Positions 14,887-21,679 of a stretch of DNA of 26,076 nt are shown here, piece after piece. The DNA comes from an uncultured Clostridia bacterium (GTDB taxonomy: Bacteria; Bacillota; Clostridia; Oscillospirales; Acutalibacteraceae), in the NCBI GenBank assembly GCA_947623215.1, contig CANQGN010000003.1, positions 1 through 26,076 of the forward strand. Direction: 5' to 3'. Numbering within the stretch: the first letter of the stretch is position 1; each line of letters starts with the position of its first letter. Made by a program: the position numbers and the translations under genes. Under the pieces are notes generated by a model. It was not told the origin of the DNA. It worked only from the letters and a program-made list of their open reading frames with translations, and did not search any database.

Positions 14887-14908
14887 TACGGCCGCGCCCC
14901 CTTGCGTT

Positions 14909-15649
14909 TTACGGGTTAGCCCCCTGCAGGCGGGCAAAAAGGGCTTGCCGCACCTTGTCGCCGCTGTAGGGTTCGTCGTCTAATTCAAAATAGTGCTCAG
15001 GTTCGTTGATATCCCACAAATAGTGAGCGTCAGAGCTGAAAACGGTTTGCTTGCCCCGCAGCAGGGGAAAGCGCTCTTCCAGCGCCGGGCGGCTGTCACG
15101 GTCGCGGTACTCTACGCAGGCGAAATCCGGCTGCTCGGGGAACGACCCCAGCACCGCCAAAATGCCGTTTGCCTCGCGGTCGATATGGGCGGGGTAGCAC
15201 AACCCGCCGTGCGAGCGAGCCAGCGCCGCGCCCTCTTCTAAGGGCAGGGTGGTGGCGTTCGGCAGTAAGTCGGCGTCGCAGCCCACCACGGCGTCGTTTT
15301 CGTCTAAAATCAGCTGGTCGCCAAAAATGTCCGGCCGGTTTTGCACCCGCACCCGGCGGGCGCCCACCTGCGCGTGAAAGGCCATGGCGGCCTCTAAGGT
15401 GGGGAAGAGGCAAACCAAATGAATATCCTCTGCCGTGGTGAGCTCCATACCCGCCACGGGAATAACGCCCTGCCGCTTGCAGGCGGCGTAAAAGGCGGGG
15501 CAGTTGCCGCAGGTGTTGTGGTCGGTTAACGCGAGAATTTGCAGCCCCTTTACCACTGCCATGCCGGCCAGGTTATTGGGGGTGTTGTCGTTATCCCCAC
15601 AGGGAGAGAGGCAGGAGTGGACGTGTAAATCGTAATAATACCGGTTCAT
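14909..15649 (-). CDS. PHP-domain metal-dependent phosphoesterase
   Basis: A 246-residue PHP-domain protein with the full set of metal-binding motifs: DLHVHSCLSPCG near the start, LTDHNT, GMELTTAEDIHLV, YPAHIDR, and SSDAHYLWD. It is therefore likely an active phosphoesterase of the trinuclear type (known relatives act on histidinol phosphate, nucleotides or DNA ends). The substrate here is unknown. Its ATG overlaps the stop of the upstream DRTGG gene by ATGA, so translation is coupled. It sits inside the signalling part of the hydrogenase operon; a link to a phosphorylated signal is inference. Confidence 0.9.
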   Translation of the reverse strand: MNRYYYDLHVHSCLSPCGDNDNTPNNLAGMAVVKGLQILALTDHNTCGNCPAFYAACKRQGVIPVAGMELTTAEDIHLVCLFPTLEAAMAFHAQVGARRVRVQNRPDIFGDQLILDENDAVVGCDADLLPNATTLPLEEGAALARSHGGLCYPAHIDREANGILAVLGSFPEQPDFACVEYRDRDSRPALEERFPLLRGKQTVFSSDAHYLWDINEPEHYFELDDEPYSGDKVRQALFARLQGANP

Positions 15650-15978
15650 GGCCGCAGCAGCCGGTCTACGCCGGCGCAGAGCGAAAAAGAATCTTGCGGG
15701 CTGGTAAACAGGTTAATGCCCTCTTCCTTTGCCTTTTCTACTACCGACTCTTCTGGTTTGGAATCTTCGGCCAATATCACGCAGGCAACGTCGGTTAACG
15801 CGGCCACGGCCGCCACGTTGATGTTGGTCATAATGGTCACCCACGCCTGCCCGCTTTTGGCGCGACCCATTACCCAGCTGAGCAAATCGCCGCAATAGCC
15901 CCCCGTAACCGGGCGGTCGGGTTCGGGCGCGCACAGGGGGGTAAGCGCCAGCGCCGTCGCCAGTTCGTTTACCGTCAT
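15646..15978 (-). CDS. DRTGG-domain-like protein (second copy)
   Basis: A 110-residue protein with a conserved-looking block PVTGGYCGDLLSWVMG followed by a predicted beta-alpha region (WVTIMTNINVAAVAALTDVACVIL) and KAKEEGINLF. This matches the small stand-alone DRTGG-type domains found in hydrogenase operons, and it can be aligned with the protein at 17754-18116. Ligand and function are unknown; in other proteins the domain accompanies CBS or phosphotransacetylase modules. ATGA overlaps join it both to the HydS-like gene upstream and to the PHP gene downstream. Confidence 0.8.
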   Translation of the reverse strand: MTVNELATALALTPLCAPEPDRPVTGGYCGDLLSWVMGRAKSGQAWVTIMTNINVAAVAALTDVACVILAEDSKPEESVVEKAKEEGINLFTSPQDSFSLCAGVDRLLRP

Positions 15979-17264
15979 GAGTTGCCTCCCTGCTCCTGCT
16001 CTAACTGCCGCAGGCGTTCTTTTATAATAATGATGCAGTCTTCTTTGGCGGCGGTTCCTTTTACAATGTCTTCGGCCAGCGCCCGGCAGGTGGGCGCCCC
16101 GCAGGAACCGCAGTCCAGCCCCGGGAGTTCTTTAGAAATTTCTTCTATTTGCGCCATCATGCGCAACGAAACAGAGAGCTTATCGTCTAACTGGCCAAGC
16201 GGGCGGTAGTCAAAGGAATGGGTGCACAAAAAGTCGGCCGGTACAAAGGAGGGGTCGGCGTTTTGGGGCGCCCGGTTGTGGGCCACCGGCATATACCGCC
16301 GCAGGTTTTGCAGCCGGGCCTGCGCCACGTAGGGGTTGGCCACGGTCATCACCCCGCCCACGCACCCGCCCGGGCAGGCGTTAAGCTCTACAAATTCCAA
16401 ATCGGGCAGCTCGTCGGTATCCAGCGCCTCCAGCACGCGAATGACGTTGTCAATGCCGTCTGCCGCCAAATAATTGTCGTTAAAAATGGCGGTCGACTCC
16501 CCGCCGGAGGAGGCCCAGCCGAGGCCGATCATGCCCGATTCGGTGGTAAGGGTGGGGGTTTTGCAGCGGTCCATAATGCCGATTAAACCAAAGTAAAAGT
16601 CGCTCATGGAGGCTACGCAGTCAATGTAGCGCTCCTCCGGCGGCTGGTTTTTAATGTAGCTCACCTTGGCCGGGCAGGGAGAAATAAAGCACACCCCCAC
16701 GTCTTCCGGCTTTAATTTGTCGTTTTTGGCCAGCGCCTGCTCTTTGGCCAGCATGGCGGCCATTTCCATTGGCTGGCGCAGGTTAATCACGTGGTCTTTC
16801 AGCAGCGGAAAGCGCAGGCCGATTAACCGGGCAATTACCGGGCAGGCAGAGCTGATAACCGGCCGGGGGTGGCGGCTTTGTTTTAAGTAGCGGCGGGTAT
16901 AGTCTGAAACCAGCTCGGCCGCTTTGGAAACTTCAAATACTTCGTCAAAGCCAAAGTCCAGCAGGCCCTGCAATACGTAGTCAATATCGTCTAAATGGTC
17001 AAACTGGCCAAAGAAGGAGGGGGCCGGCAGGGCGATCTTCCATTTGAAACGGGAGATGCTCTCTATGCGGTCGTACTTGGCTTTTTTGGCTTTGTAAGGG
17101 CAAATGCGAATGCACTGTCCGCAGTCGATGCAGCGCTCGGCGTCTATATGGGCTTTACCGCCCCGCACCCGAATGGCCTCGGTTGGGCAGCCGGCCATGC
17201 AGTGGGTGCAGCCGATGCACTTGGCGTCGTCTAAAAAGACCGAATGCTGATAGGCTTGGGCCAT
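15975..17264 (-). CDS. Sensory-type [FeFe] hydrogenase (HydS-like)
   Basis: A 429-residue iron-sulfur protein: two 4Fe-4S ferredoxin motifs (C16-C19-C22-C26 and C45-C48-C51-C55), an [FeFe] hydrogenase large-subunit domain, and a C-terminal Fe-S domain (C385, C388, C393 plus a later Cys). All four H-cluster ligands are identifiable: C141 in SSACP, C197 in SPCPAK, C297 and C301 in ACPGGC. The proton-relay Cys before the first ligand is Ala (A140), and the Met of the MPC motif is Ser, both features of sensory group C/D enzymes rather than catalytic ones. No PAS domain is attached. The ATG at 17264 has AAGAGGTG 8 nt upstream. It lies between an RsbW-like ATPase and a DRTGG protein; the likely role is H2 or redox sensing. 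Confidence 0.88.
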   Translation of the reverse strand: MAQAYQHSVFLDDAKCIGCTHCMAGCPTEAIRVRGGKAHIDAERCIDCGQCIRICPYKAKKAKYDRIESISRFKWKIALPAPSFFGQFDHLDDIDYVLQGLLDFGFDEVFEVSKAAELVSDYTRRYLKQSRHPRPVISSACPVIARLIGLRFPLLKDHVINLRQPMEMAAMLAKEQALAKNDKLKPEDVGVCFISPCPAKVSYIKNQPPEERYIDCVASMSDFYFGLIGIMDRCKTPTLTTESGMIGLGWASSGGESTAIFNDNYLAADGIDNVIRVLEALDTDELPDLEFVELNACPGGCVGGVMTVANPYVAQARLQNLRRYMPVAHNRAPQNADPSFVPADFLCTHSFDYRPLGQLDDKLSVSLRMMAQIEEISKELPGLDCGSCGAPTCRALAEDIVKGTAAKEDCIIIIKERLRQLEQEQGGNS

Positions 17265-17328
17265 GCCTGCGTCACCTCTTTTAATAAGCCGCGCGTTGCC
17301 CTGCACGCCGGTGCGCGGGGGGCGGCGG

Positions 17329-17757
17329 TTACTGCGGAAGGTCGATTTCCATGGTAATGGTAGTGCCTTTGCCGACGGTGGACTGTAAATCCATCCGGTC
17401 GGTATAGCGCTTCATGTTGGGCAGCCCCATGCCGGCGCCAAAGCCGAGGGAACGAATATTGTCCGGCGCGGTAGAGTAGCCCTCCTGCATGGCGAGGGCA
17501 ATGTCGGCAATGCCGGGGCCGGTATCGGCCAGCAAAATGCGAATGGTGCGGGAGTCCATGTATACGTCGGCCTTGCCGCCGCCGGCGTGAATGACCATGT
17601 TAATTTCTCCCTCGTACATGGCAATGGAAACCCGACGGATAATCTCCGGCGGGCAGCCCATTTGCCGCAGCGCTTTTTTGACCTGTACCGAGGCTTCGCC
17701 GGCGGAGGTGAAGTTTTCCCCGTCTACGTCAAAATGCAAATGCAACGCTTCGCTCAT
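17329..17757 (-). CDS. RsbW-like anti-sigma / serine kinase HATPase
   Basis: A 142-residue GHKL ATPase of the anti-sigma regulatory factor (RsbW/SpoIIAB-like) type. The N box is VSIAMYEGEINMVIHAGGG, the G1 box is LADTGPGIADIALAM, and the G2 region is LGFGAGMGLPNMKRYTDRM, followed by a final VGKGTTITMEI strand. Such proteins bind or phosphorylate partner proteins. The start is ATG at 17757, overlapping the DRTGG gene stop by ATGA; a longer frame upstream is only the out-of-frame shadow of that gene. No sigma factor, STAS anti-sigma-antagonist or PP2C phosphatase is encoded nearby, so the target is not visible. Confidence 0.9.
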   Translation of the reverse strand: MSEALHLHFDVDGENFTSAGEASVQVKKALRQMGCPPEIIRRVSIAMYEGEINMVIHAGGGKADVYMDSRTIRILLADTGPGIADIALAMQEGYSTAPDNIRSLGFGAGMGLPNMKRYTDRMDLQSTVGKGTTITMEIDLPQ

Positions 17758-18116
17758 GAGGCCTCCCCCGCCGTGCCGGTCGCCCCAAGGCCGCAGCTGT
17801 ACAGCTTGCCGCAGGCCTCGTACATGCGTTTTTTGGTAGTAAGCACGGCAATGCCGCACTCTTTGGCAAGGGCCAGCATTTCGGGCGTGGGCTGTTTGCT
17901 GCGCACAAACACAATGCACACCATATCCATCATTTCGGCGGTGCGCACCACCTGGGGGTTCACAAGCCCGGTCAGCAGCACGGCCTGATTTTTTACGTAA
18001 GCCAGTACGTCGCTCATCATGTCGCTGCCGCAGGCGGAATCTACCGAATGGTCCAGCAGTTCTTCGCCCGAAAGAATCTCTGCGTTCAGCAGGTCTCGAA
18101 TCTCGCCGATGGTCAT
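17754..18116 (-). CDS. DRTGG-domain-like protein (first copy)
   Basis: A 120-residue protein beginning MTIGEIRDLLNAEIL, with a DSACGSDMMSDVLAYV block, a beta-alpha core (AVLLTGLVNPQVVRTAEMMDMVCIVFV) and LAKECGIAVLTTKK. It belongs to the stand-alone DRTGG-type proteins of clostridial hydrogenase operons and is paralogous to 15646-15978, sharing the acidic-hydrophobic block and the final AKE-GI strand. Function is unknown. It is translationally coupled to the RsbW-like gene by an ATGA overlap, suggesting the two proteins act together. AGGAGT lies upstream of the ATG. Confidence 0.85.
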   Translation of the reverse strand: MTIGEIRDLLNAEILSGEELLDHSVDSACGSDMMSDVLAYVKNQAVLLTGLVNPQVVRTAEMMDMVCIVFVRSKQPTPEMLALAKECGIAVLTTKKRMYEACGKLYSCGLGATGTAGEAS

Positions 18117-18133
18117 GCCGCAACACTCCTTAT

Positions 18134-18152
18134 CCTTCGCCGGGGGCGAAGG
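18134..18152 (-). other. Intercistronic stem-loop between hndA and the signalling genes
   Basis: A perfect 8-bp stem (18134-18141 with 18145-18152) with a 3-nt loop sits in the 60-nt gap after hndA, the widest gap but one in the operon. It is not followed by a T-run on the minus strand, so an mRNA stabiliser or processing site is more likely than a terminator. Confidence 0.6.
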
Positions 18153-18176
18153 GGTATTGGTGAGAAAAAGCGCGGG

Positions 18177-18653
18177 TTAAACGCTTTCTAAAATGGCCTT
18201 TACGTCTTTGGCGGTAATGCGCCCGTGCACTTCTTCATTTACCACCATAACCGGCGCCAGACCGCAGCAGCCGAGGCAGCGGGTGCCCTGCAGGGTAAAC
18301 TTACCGTCCGGCGTGGTTTGGCCGCAGCGAATGCCCAGCAGCTTTTCGGCTTCGTCTACCAGCGACTGGGCGCCCTTTACGTAGCAGGCCGTGCCGGTGC
18401 AAATGCTTACAATGTTTTCACCCTTGGGTTCCAGCGAAAACTGGGCGTAAAAGGTCGCCACGCCGTACACCTCGGTAACGGGAATGTCCAGCTCGGCGGC
18501 GATTAACTGCTGGGTTTCCAGCGAAAGGTAGCCGAACAGGTCCTGCGCCTTTTGCATAATGGGCATTAAGGGGCCCTTGGTGCCTTTGTGCTCGGCAATA
18601 TAGGCTTTCAGTTCTTCGGTCTTCTGCCGGAGTTCTTCTTTTGTTAATGCCAT
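18177..18653 (-). CDS. hndA: NuoE-like 2Fe-2S subunit of the hydrogenase (HndA/HydC)
   Basis: A 158-residue thioredoxin-like 2Fe-2S protein of the NuoE family. An N-terminal helical bundle (residues about 5-60) precedes the Cys-bearing domain with C85-x4-C90 (CTGTAC) and C126-x3-C130 (CLGCC). It relays electrons within the NAD(P)H-linked [FeFe] hydrogenase together with HndB, HndC and HndD. The ATG has GAGGAGG 9 nt upstream. It is the first gene of the operon, 94 nt downstream of the -10 element, and is separated from its partner subunits hndBCD by six regulatory genes. Confidence 0.95.
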   Translation of the reverse strand: MALTKEELRQKTEELKAYIAEHKGTKGPLMPIMQKAQDLFGYLSLETQQLIAAELDIPVTEVYGVATFYAQFSLEPKGENIVSICTGTACYVKGAQSLVDEAEKLLGIRCGQTTPDGKFTLQGTRCLGCCGLAPVMVVNEEVHGRITAKDVKAILESV

Positions 18654-18747
18654 AAAAACAATTCCTCCTCATGATAATCCGCTTTGGGGTAAGCGGGTAG
18701 GTCGTGCGCCAAACCCGCCCCTTGCGGGTCGGGCAGGTCTCGCCCTC

Positions 18748-18776
18748 ATTATAGCATGAATTTGGTCGAATTACAA
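18748..18776 (-). promoter_or_regulatory. Promoter of the hydrogenase operon
   Basis: On the minus strand TTGTAA (18771-18776) and TATAAT (18748-18753) have a 17-nt spacer and an extended -10 (TGC before TATAAT). The leader of about 85-90 nt before hndA holds two small stems (ACCCGC/GCGGGT near 18713-18729 and CCGCT/AGCGG near 18680-18698). Confidence 0.8.
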
Positions 18777-18874
18777 CCGATATTTGCAAGAAAAAGCTGC
18801 CCGAACGGCCACTTTTTGCACGCCGCCCCCGCCCGGCGGGGCGAAGCCGCCCCAAACGGGTGCAAACCGGGCGG

Positions 18875-20161
18875 TTAAACCAGCTCGCCCTCGCAGCCTT
18901 CTTCGTCCGCCCCGGTAATGCGTACCGGCAAAATTTGCCCCGGCCGGGCGCTGCCGCAGACCAGCCGCACCGGTGCGTACCCCGTTGTGTGCCCGCGCGA
19001 GCGGTCGCCTTCGCCGCCCCGCTCAAACAGTACCTCCTGCACCCCGCCGATAAGCGAGCGATTGTAGCGGGCGGCAAGGGCGCGGGCGCGCTCGGTCAAC
19101 CGGGCCATGCGCGCCGCTTTTACCTCCGCCGGCAGCCCGGGCAGGGCGGCGGCCGGCGTGCCCTCGCGGGGGGAGTAGCAAAAGGGGTGTACCCGCGCAA
19201 AGCCGATTTCGTCCATAAAGGCCAGCGTCTCTTCAAAATCCGCCTCTTCTTCGCCGGGGTAGCCGCACATCACGTCGGTGGTAACGGCGCAGCCGGGAAA
19301 GGCCCGCCGCAGCGAGGCGACAAGTTTTCGGTAAAAGGCGGTATCATACGGGCGGCCCATGGCGGCGAGCACCTTGTCGCTGCCCGATTGCAGCGAGAGG
19401 TGAAAATGCCCGCAAAGCTTGTCGCACGCCGCCAGTCGGCCTATTTCGTCGGCGGTAAGCTGGTCGGGTTCCATAGAACCGAGCCGCACCCGGGCAAAGC
19501 CGGGCAGTTCTGCCGCAGCCTCTACCGCGTCGGCCAGCGAGCAGCCGATATCCCGCCCGTAGGCGGTCAGGTTAATGCCCACCAGCACCACCTCGCGGTA
19601 ACCGACGGCCGAAAGGGTGAGCAGCTCTTCCCGCAGGGCGGGCAGGGGCTTGGAGCGTACCCGCCCTCTGGCGTGGGGAATGAGGCAATAGCGGCAAAAG
19701 CGGTCGCAGCCGTCTTCTATTTTTACGTAGGCGCGGGCGCGGCCTTCAAAGCTCTCGCCCGGCGTGCAGGCGGTGGGAAAGCGCTTCGGGTGGGGGTCAA
19801 TTTCTACCACCCGGCGGCGGGTGGCGCAGTAGCGCAGCACCAGCTCGGGCAGGCGGTCGTTTGCGGCGTTGCCCACTACCACGTGGGCCTCCGGCAGGGC
19901 GGCGGCTTTTTCCGGTCTTGCCTGCGGCATACAGCCGGTCACCGCTATAACCGCCCCCGGGTAAAGCCGGGCAAAACGGCGCACCGCCTGGCGGCCCTTG
20001 CGGTCGCTTTCTGCCGTTACGGTGCAGGTGTTTACCACCACCACGTCCGGCGCCGTCCCCGGCGGCGGGGGGGTAAAGCCCCGGCGGGCAAAGGCTTCTT
20101 TCAGCGACTGGGTATCGTACTGGTTCACCTTACAGCCCAGCGTGTAAAACAAAACGGTCAT
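18875..20161 (-). CDS. mtaB: tRNA t6A37 methylthiotransferase MtaB
   Basis: A 428-residue radical SAM methylthiotransferase that converts t6A37 of tRNA to ms2t6A. The N-terminal UPF0004 domain starts with YTLGCKVNQYDTQ (C10) and supplies the auxiliary-cluster cysteines. The radical SAM motif CDRFCRYC has C152, C156 and C159 and is followed by LIPHARGRVRS. The C-terminal part ends with a TRAM-type strand region (GYAPVRL...LPVRITGADEEG). ATG at 20161 directly precedes the conserved N-terminus; the nearest ribosome binding site, AAAGGAG, is unusually far (17 nt), with a GCGA/TCGC pair between that might bring it closer. The MtaB branch rather than MiaB is indicated by the LGCKVNQYDTQ N-terminus. 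Confidence 0.93.
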   Translation of the reverse strand: MTVLFYTLGCKVNQYDTQSLKEAFARRGFTPPPPGTAPDVVVVNTCTVTAESDRKGRQAVRRFARLYPGAVIAVTGCMPQARPEKAAALPEAHVVVGNAANDRLPELVLRYCATRRRVVEIDPHPKRFPTACTPGESFEGRARAYVKIEDGCDRFCRYCLIPHARGRVRSKPLPALREELLTLSAVGYREVVLVGINLTAYGRDIGCSLADAVEAAAELPGFARVRLGSMEPDQLTADEIGRLAACDKLCGHFHLSLQSGSDKVLAAMGRPYDTAFYRKLVASLRRAFPGCAVTTDVMCGYPGEEEADFEETLAFMDEIGFARVHPFCYSPREGTPAAALPGLPAEVKAARMARLTERARALAARYNRSLIGGVQEVLFERGGEGDRSRGHTTGYAPVRLVCGSARPGQILPVRITGADEEGCEGELV

Positions 20162-20210
20162 GGCGAAAAAGAAATCGCTCCTTTCCGGAGGGTTAGCATT
20201 CGTTGGCACC

Positions 20211-20239
20211 ATTATAATGAAAACGCCGCCGGAATGCAA
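20211..20239 (-). promoter_or_regulatory. Probable promoter of mtaB
   Basis: On the minus strand TTGCAT (20234-20239) and TATAAT (20211-20216) are 17 nt apart. The core ATTATAAT is palindromic and also offers a TATAAT on the plus strand toward the carboxypeptidase gene, but no good plus-strand -35 is seen. Confidence 0.6.
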
Positions 20240-20302
20240 GCAAAACCATACTATTTTTGCCGCGCGGGGCATACAAATGAAGCGGAAAGGAAGGGATAGA
20301 CC

Positions 20303-21541
20303 ATGAGCCGATGGAAAAAACGCGCGGCGGGGGCGCTTTGCCTGCTGCTGGCGCTTACGCCCGCCGCCCCCTGCGCCGCAGACGAATCTGCCCGGCCGAC
20401 CGGGCCGGTGAGCGAATACGTAAGCGATACGCTGTTTGACAATTTTGAAGAGCAGGCCGCCCCGGCGGCCGCCACGGCCGAGGCGCTGAACCTCTCTTGC
20501 ACGGCGGCGGTGCTAATGGAGCGCACCGGCGGCCGGGTGGTGGTGGAAAAAAACGCCGACGAACAGCGGGCCCCGGCCAGCATTACCAAAATTATGACCC
20601 TGCTGCTGGTAATGGAAGCCATAGAAGACGGGCGGCTGGCCTTAACCGACAAGGTAACCGGCAGCGCCCACGCCCGCAGCATGGGGGGTTCGCAAATCTG
20701 GCTGGAAGAGGGCGAGGTGATGACGGTTGACGACCTGCTGAAAGCCGTTTGCGTAGCCTCCGCCAACGACGCGGCAGTGGCGCTGGCCGAGCATTTGGCG
20801 GGCAGCGAAGAGGCCTTTGTGGCCGAAATGAACGAGCGGGCGGCGGCGCTGGGCATGGCGGGCACCCGCTTTGTAAACTGCTGCGGACTGGACGCGCCGG
20901 GCCACCTGACCACCGCGCGCGACATCGCGGTAATGGCCCGGGCGCTGCTGGCCCACCCGCTGATAACCGAATACTCTACCATTTATATGGATACCCTGCG
21001 GGGGGGCGAAACCCAGCTGGTGAATACCAACAAGCTGGTGCGGTTTTATAACGGCGCCACCGGGCTGAAAACCGGCACCACCGACGAGGCGGGCTACTGC
21101 GTGGCGGCCAGCGCCAAGCGGGAGGGCATGGAGCTGATAGCCGTGGTGTTAAACGGCGCCACCAGCGACAAGCGCTTTTCAGACGCCAAAGCCCTGCTGG
21201 ACTACGGCTTTGCCCACTACGCCCTGGCCCCCACCCCCGCCTTTACCCCCCCTGCGCCGGTGGCGGTGCGCCATGGGGCGGCCGGGCGGGTGGCGGTAAC
21301 GGCCGAACCTGCCGGCCCCTTTTTGGTGCCCAAAGGCAAGCAGGGGAGCGTGACGGCGACGGTAACGCTCAGCGAGGCGGTAGAAGCCCCGGTGGCCGCC
21401 GGGCAGCCGGTGGGCAAGGTTTCGTATTTGCTGGAGGGCGAGCTGCTGGGCGAAAGCCGCCTGCTTGCCGCCGCGGCGGTAGAGCGGCTGACCTTTGGCC
21501 GCGCCGTGGCGCTGCTGCTGCGGCGGTTGGTGCAGCTTTAA
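20303..21541 (+). CDS. Serine-type D-Ala-D-Ala carboxypeptidase (DacF/PBP5 type)
   Basis: A 412-residue exported penicillin-binding protein of the S11 family that trims the terminal D-Ala of peptidoglycan stem peptides. Residues 1-26 form a signal peptide (RWKKR then a hydrophobic core ending PCAA). Catalytic motifs are SITK (S93, K96), SAN (S153, N155) and KTGT (K256). Residues about 305-385 form the PBP5 C-terminal beta domain, and the last 25 residues (VERLTFGRAVALLLRRLVQL) are an amphipathic membrane-anchoring helix. The ATG is preceded by GGAAGGG. It diverges from mtaB. Clostridia often use such enzymes in growth or sporulation cortex; which role applies here is not visible. Confidence 0.94.
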   Translation: MSRWKKRAAGALCLLLALTPAAPCAADESARPTGPVSEYVSDTLFDNFEEQAAPAAATAEALNLSCTAAVLMERTGGRVVVEKNADEQRAPASITKIMTLLLVMEAIEDGRLALTDKVTGSAHARSMGGSQIWLEEGEVMTVDDLLKAVCVASANDAAVALAEHLAGSEEAFVAEMNERAAALGMAGTRFVNCCGLDAPGHLTTARDIAVMARALLAHPLITEYSTIYMDTLRGGETQLVNTNKLVRFYNGATGLKTGTTDEAGYCVAASAKREGMELIAVVLNGATSDKRFSDAKALLDYGFAHYALAPTPAFTPPAPVAVRHGAAGRVAVTAEPAGPFLVPKGKQGSVTATVTLSEAVEAPVAAGQPVGKVSYLLEGELLGESRLLAAAAVERLTFGRAVALLLRRLVQL

Positions 21542-21605
21542 CGGCCAAAAAGGCAAAAAGCCGCCGGAGCGAACCGCAACTTTTTGTGAATTTGCCCGAA
21601 AAGCT

Positions 21606-21635
21606 GTTGCAATCGGGCGGCCAATCGGGTATAAT
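21606..21635 (+). promoter_or_regulatory. Promoter of pgi
   Basis: TTGCAA (21606-21611) and TATAAT (21630-21635) are 18 nt apart. Transcription would begin near 21642, which rules out start codons further upstream and supports ATG 21680. Confidence 0.78.
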
Positions 21636-21679
21636 TGAAGCCGGAAGGACTATTAGCAATACAGGAGGAATGGTATAAG

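Noticed and set aside
17329..18126. One 265-residue gene covering 17329-18126
   Set aside because: The upstream 120 residues are the out-of-frame translation of the DRTGG gene; the true start is the ATG at 17757.
18754..18790. Rex-type operator at the hydrogenase promoter
   Set aside because: TTGTAATTCGACCAAA lacks the inverted symmetry expected of a Rex site (TTGTxAx8TxACAA).
18860..20299. A 479-residue plus-strand reading frame opposite mtaB
   Set aside because: It is the antisense shadow of a well-recognised radical SAM gene and has low-complexity Gly/Arg/Ala composition.
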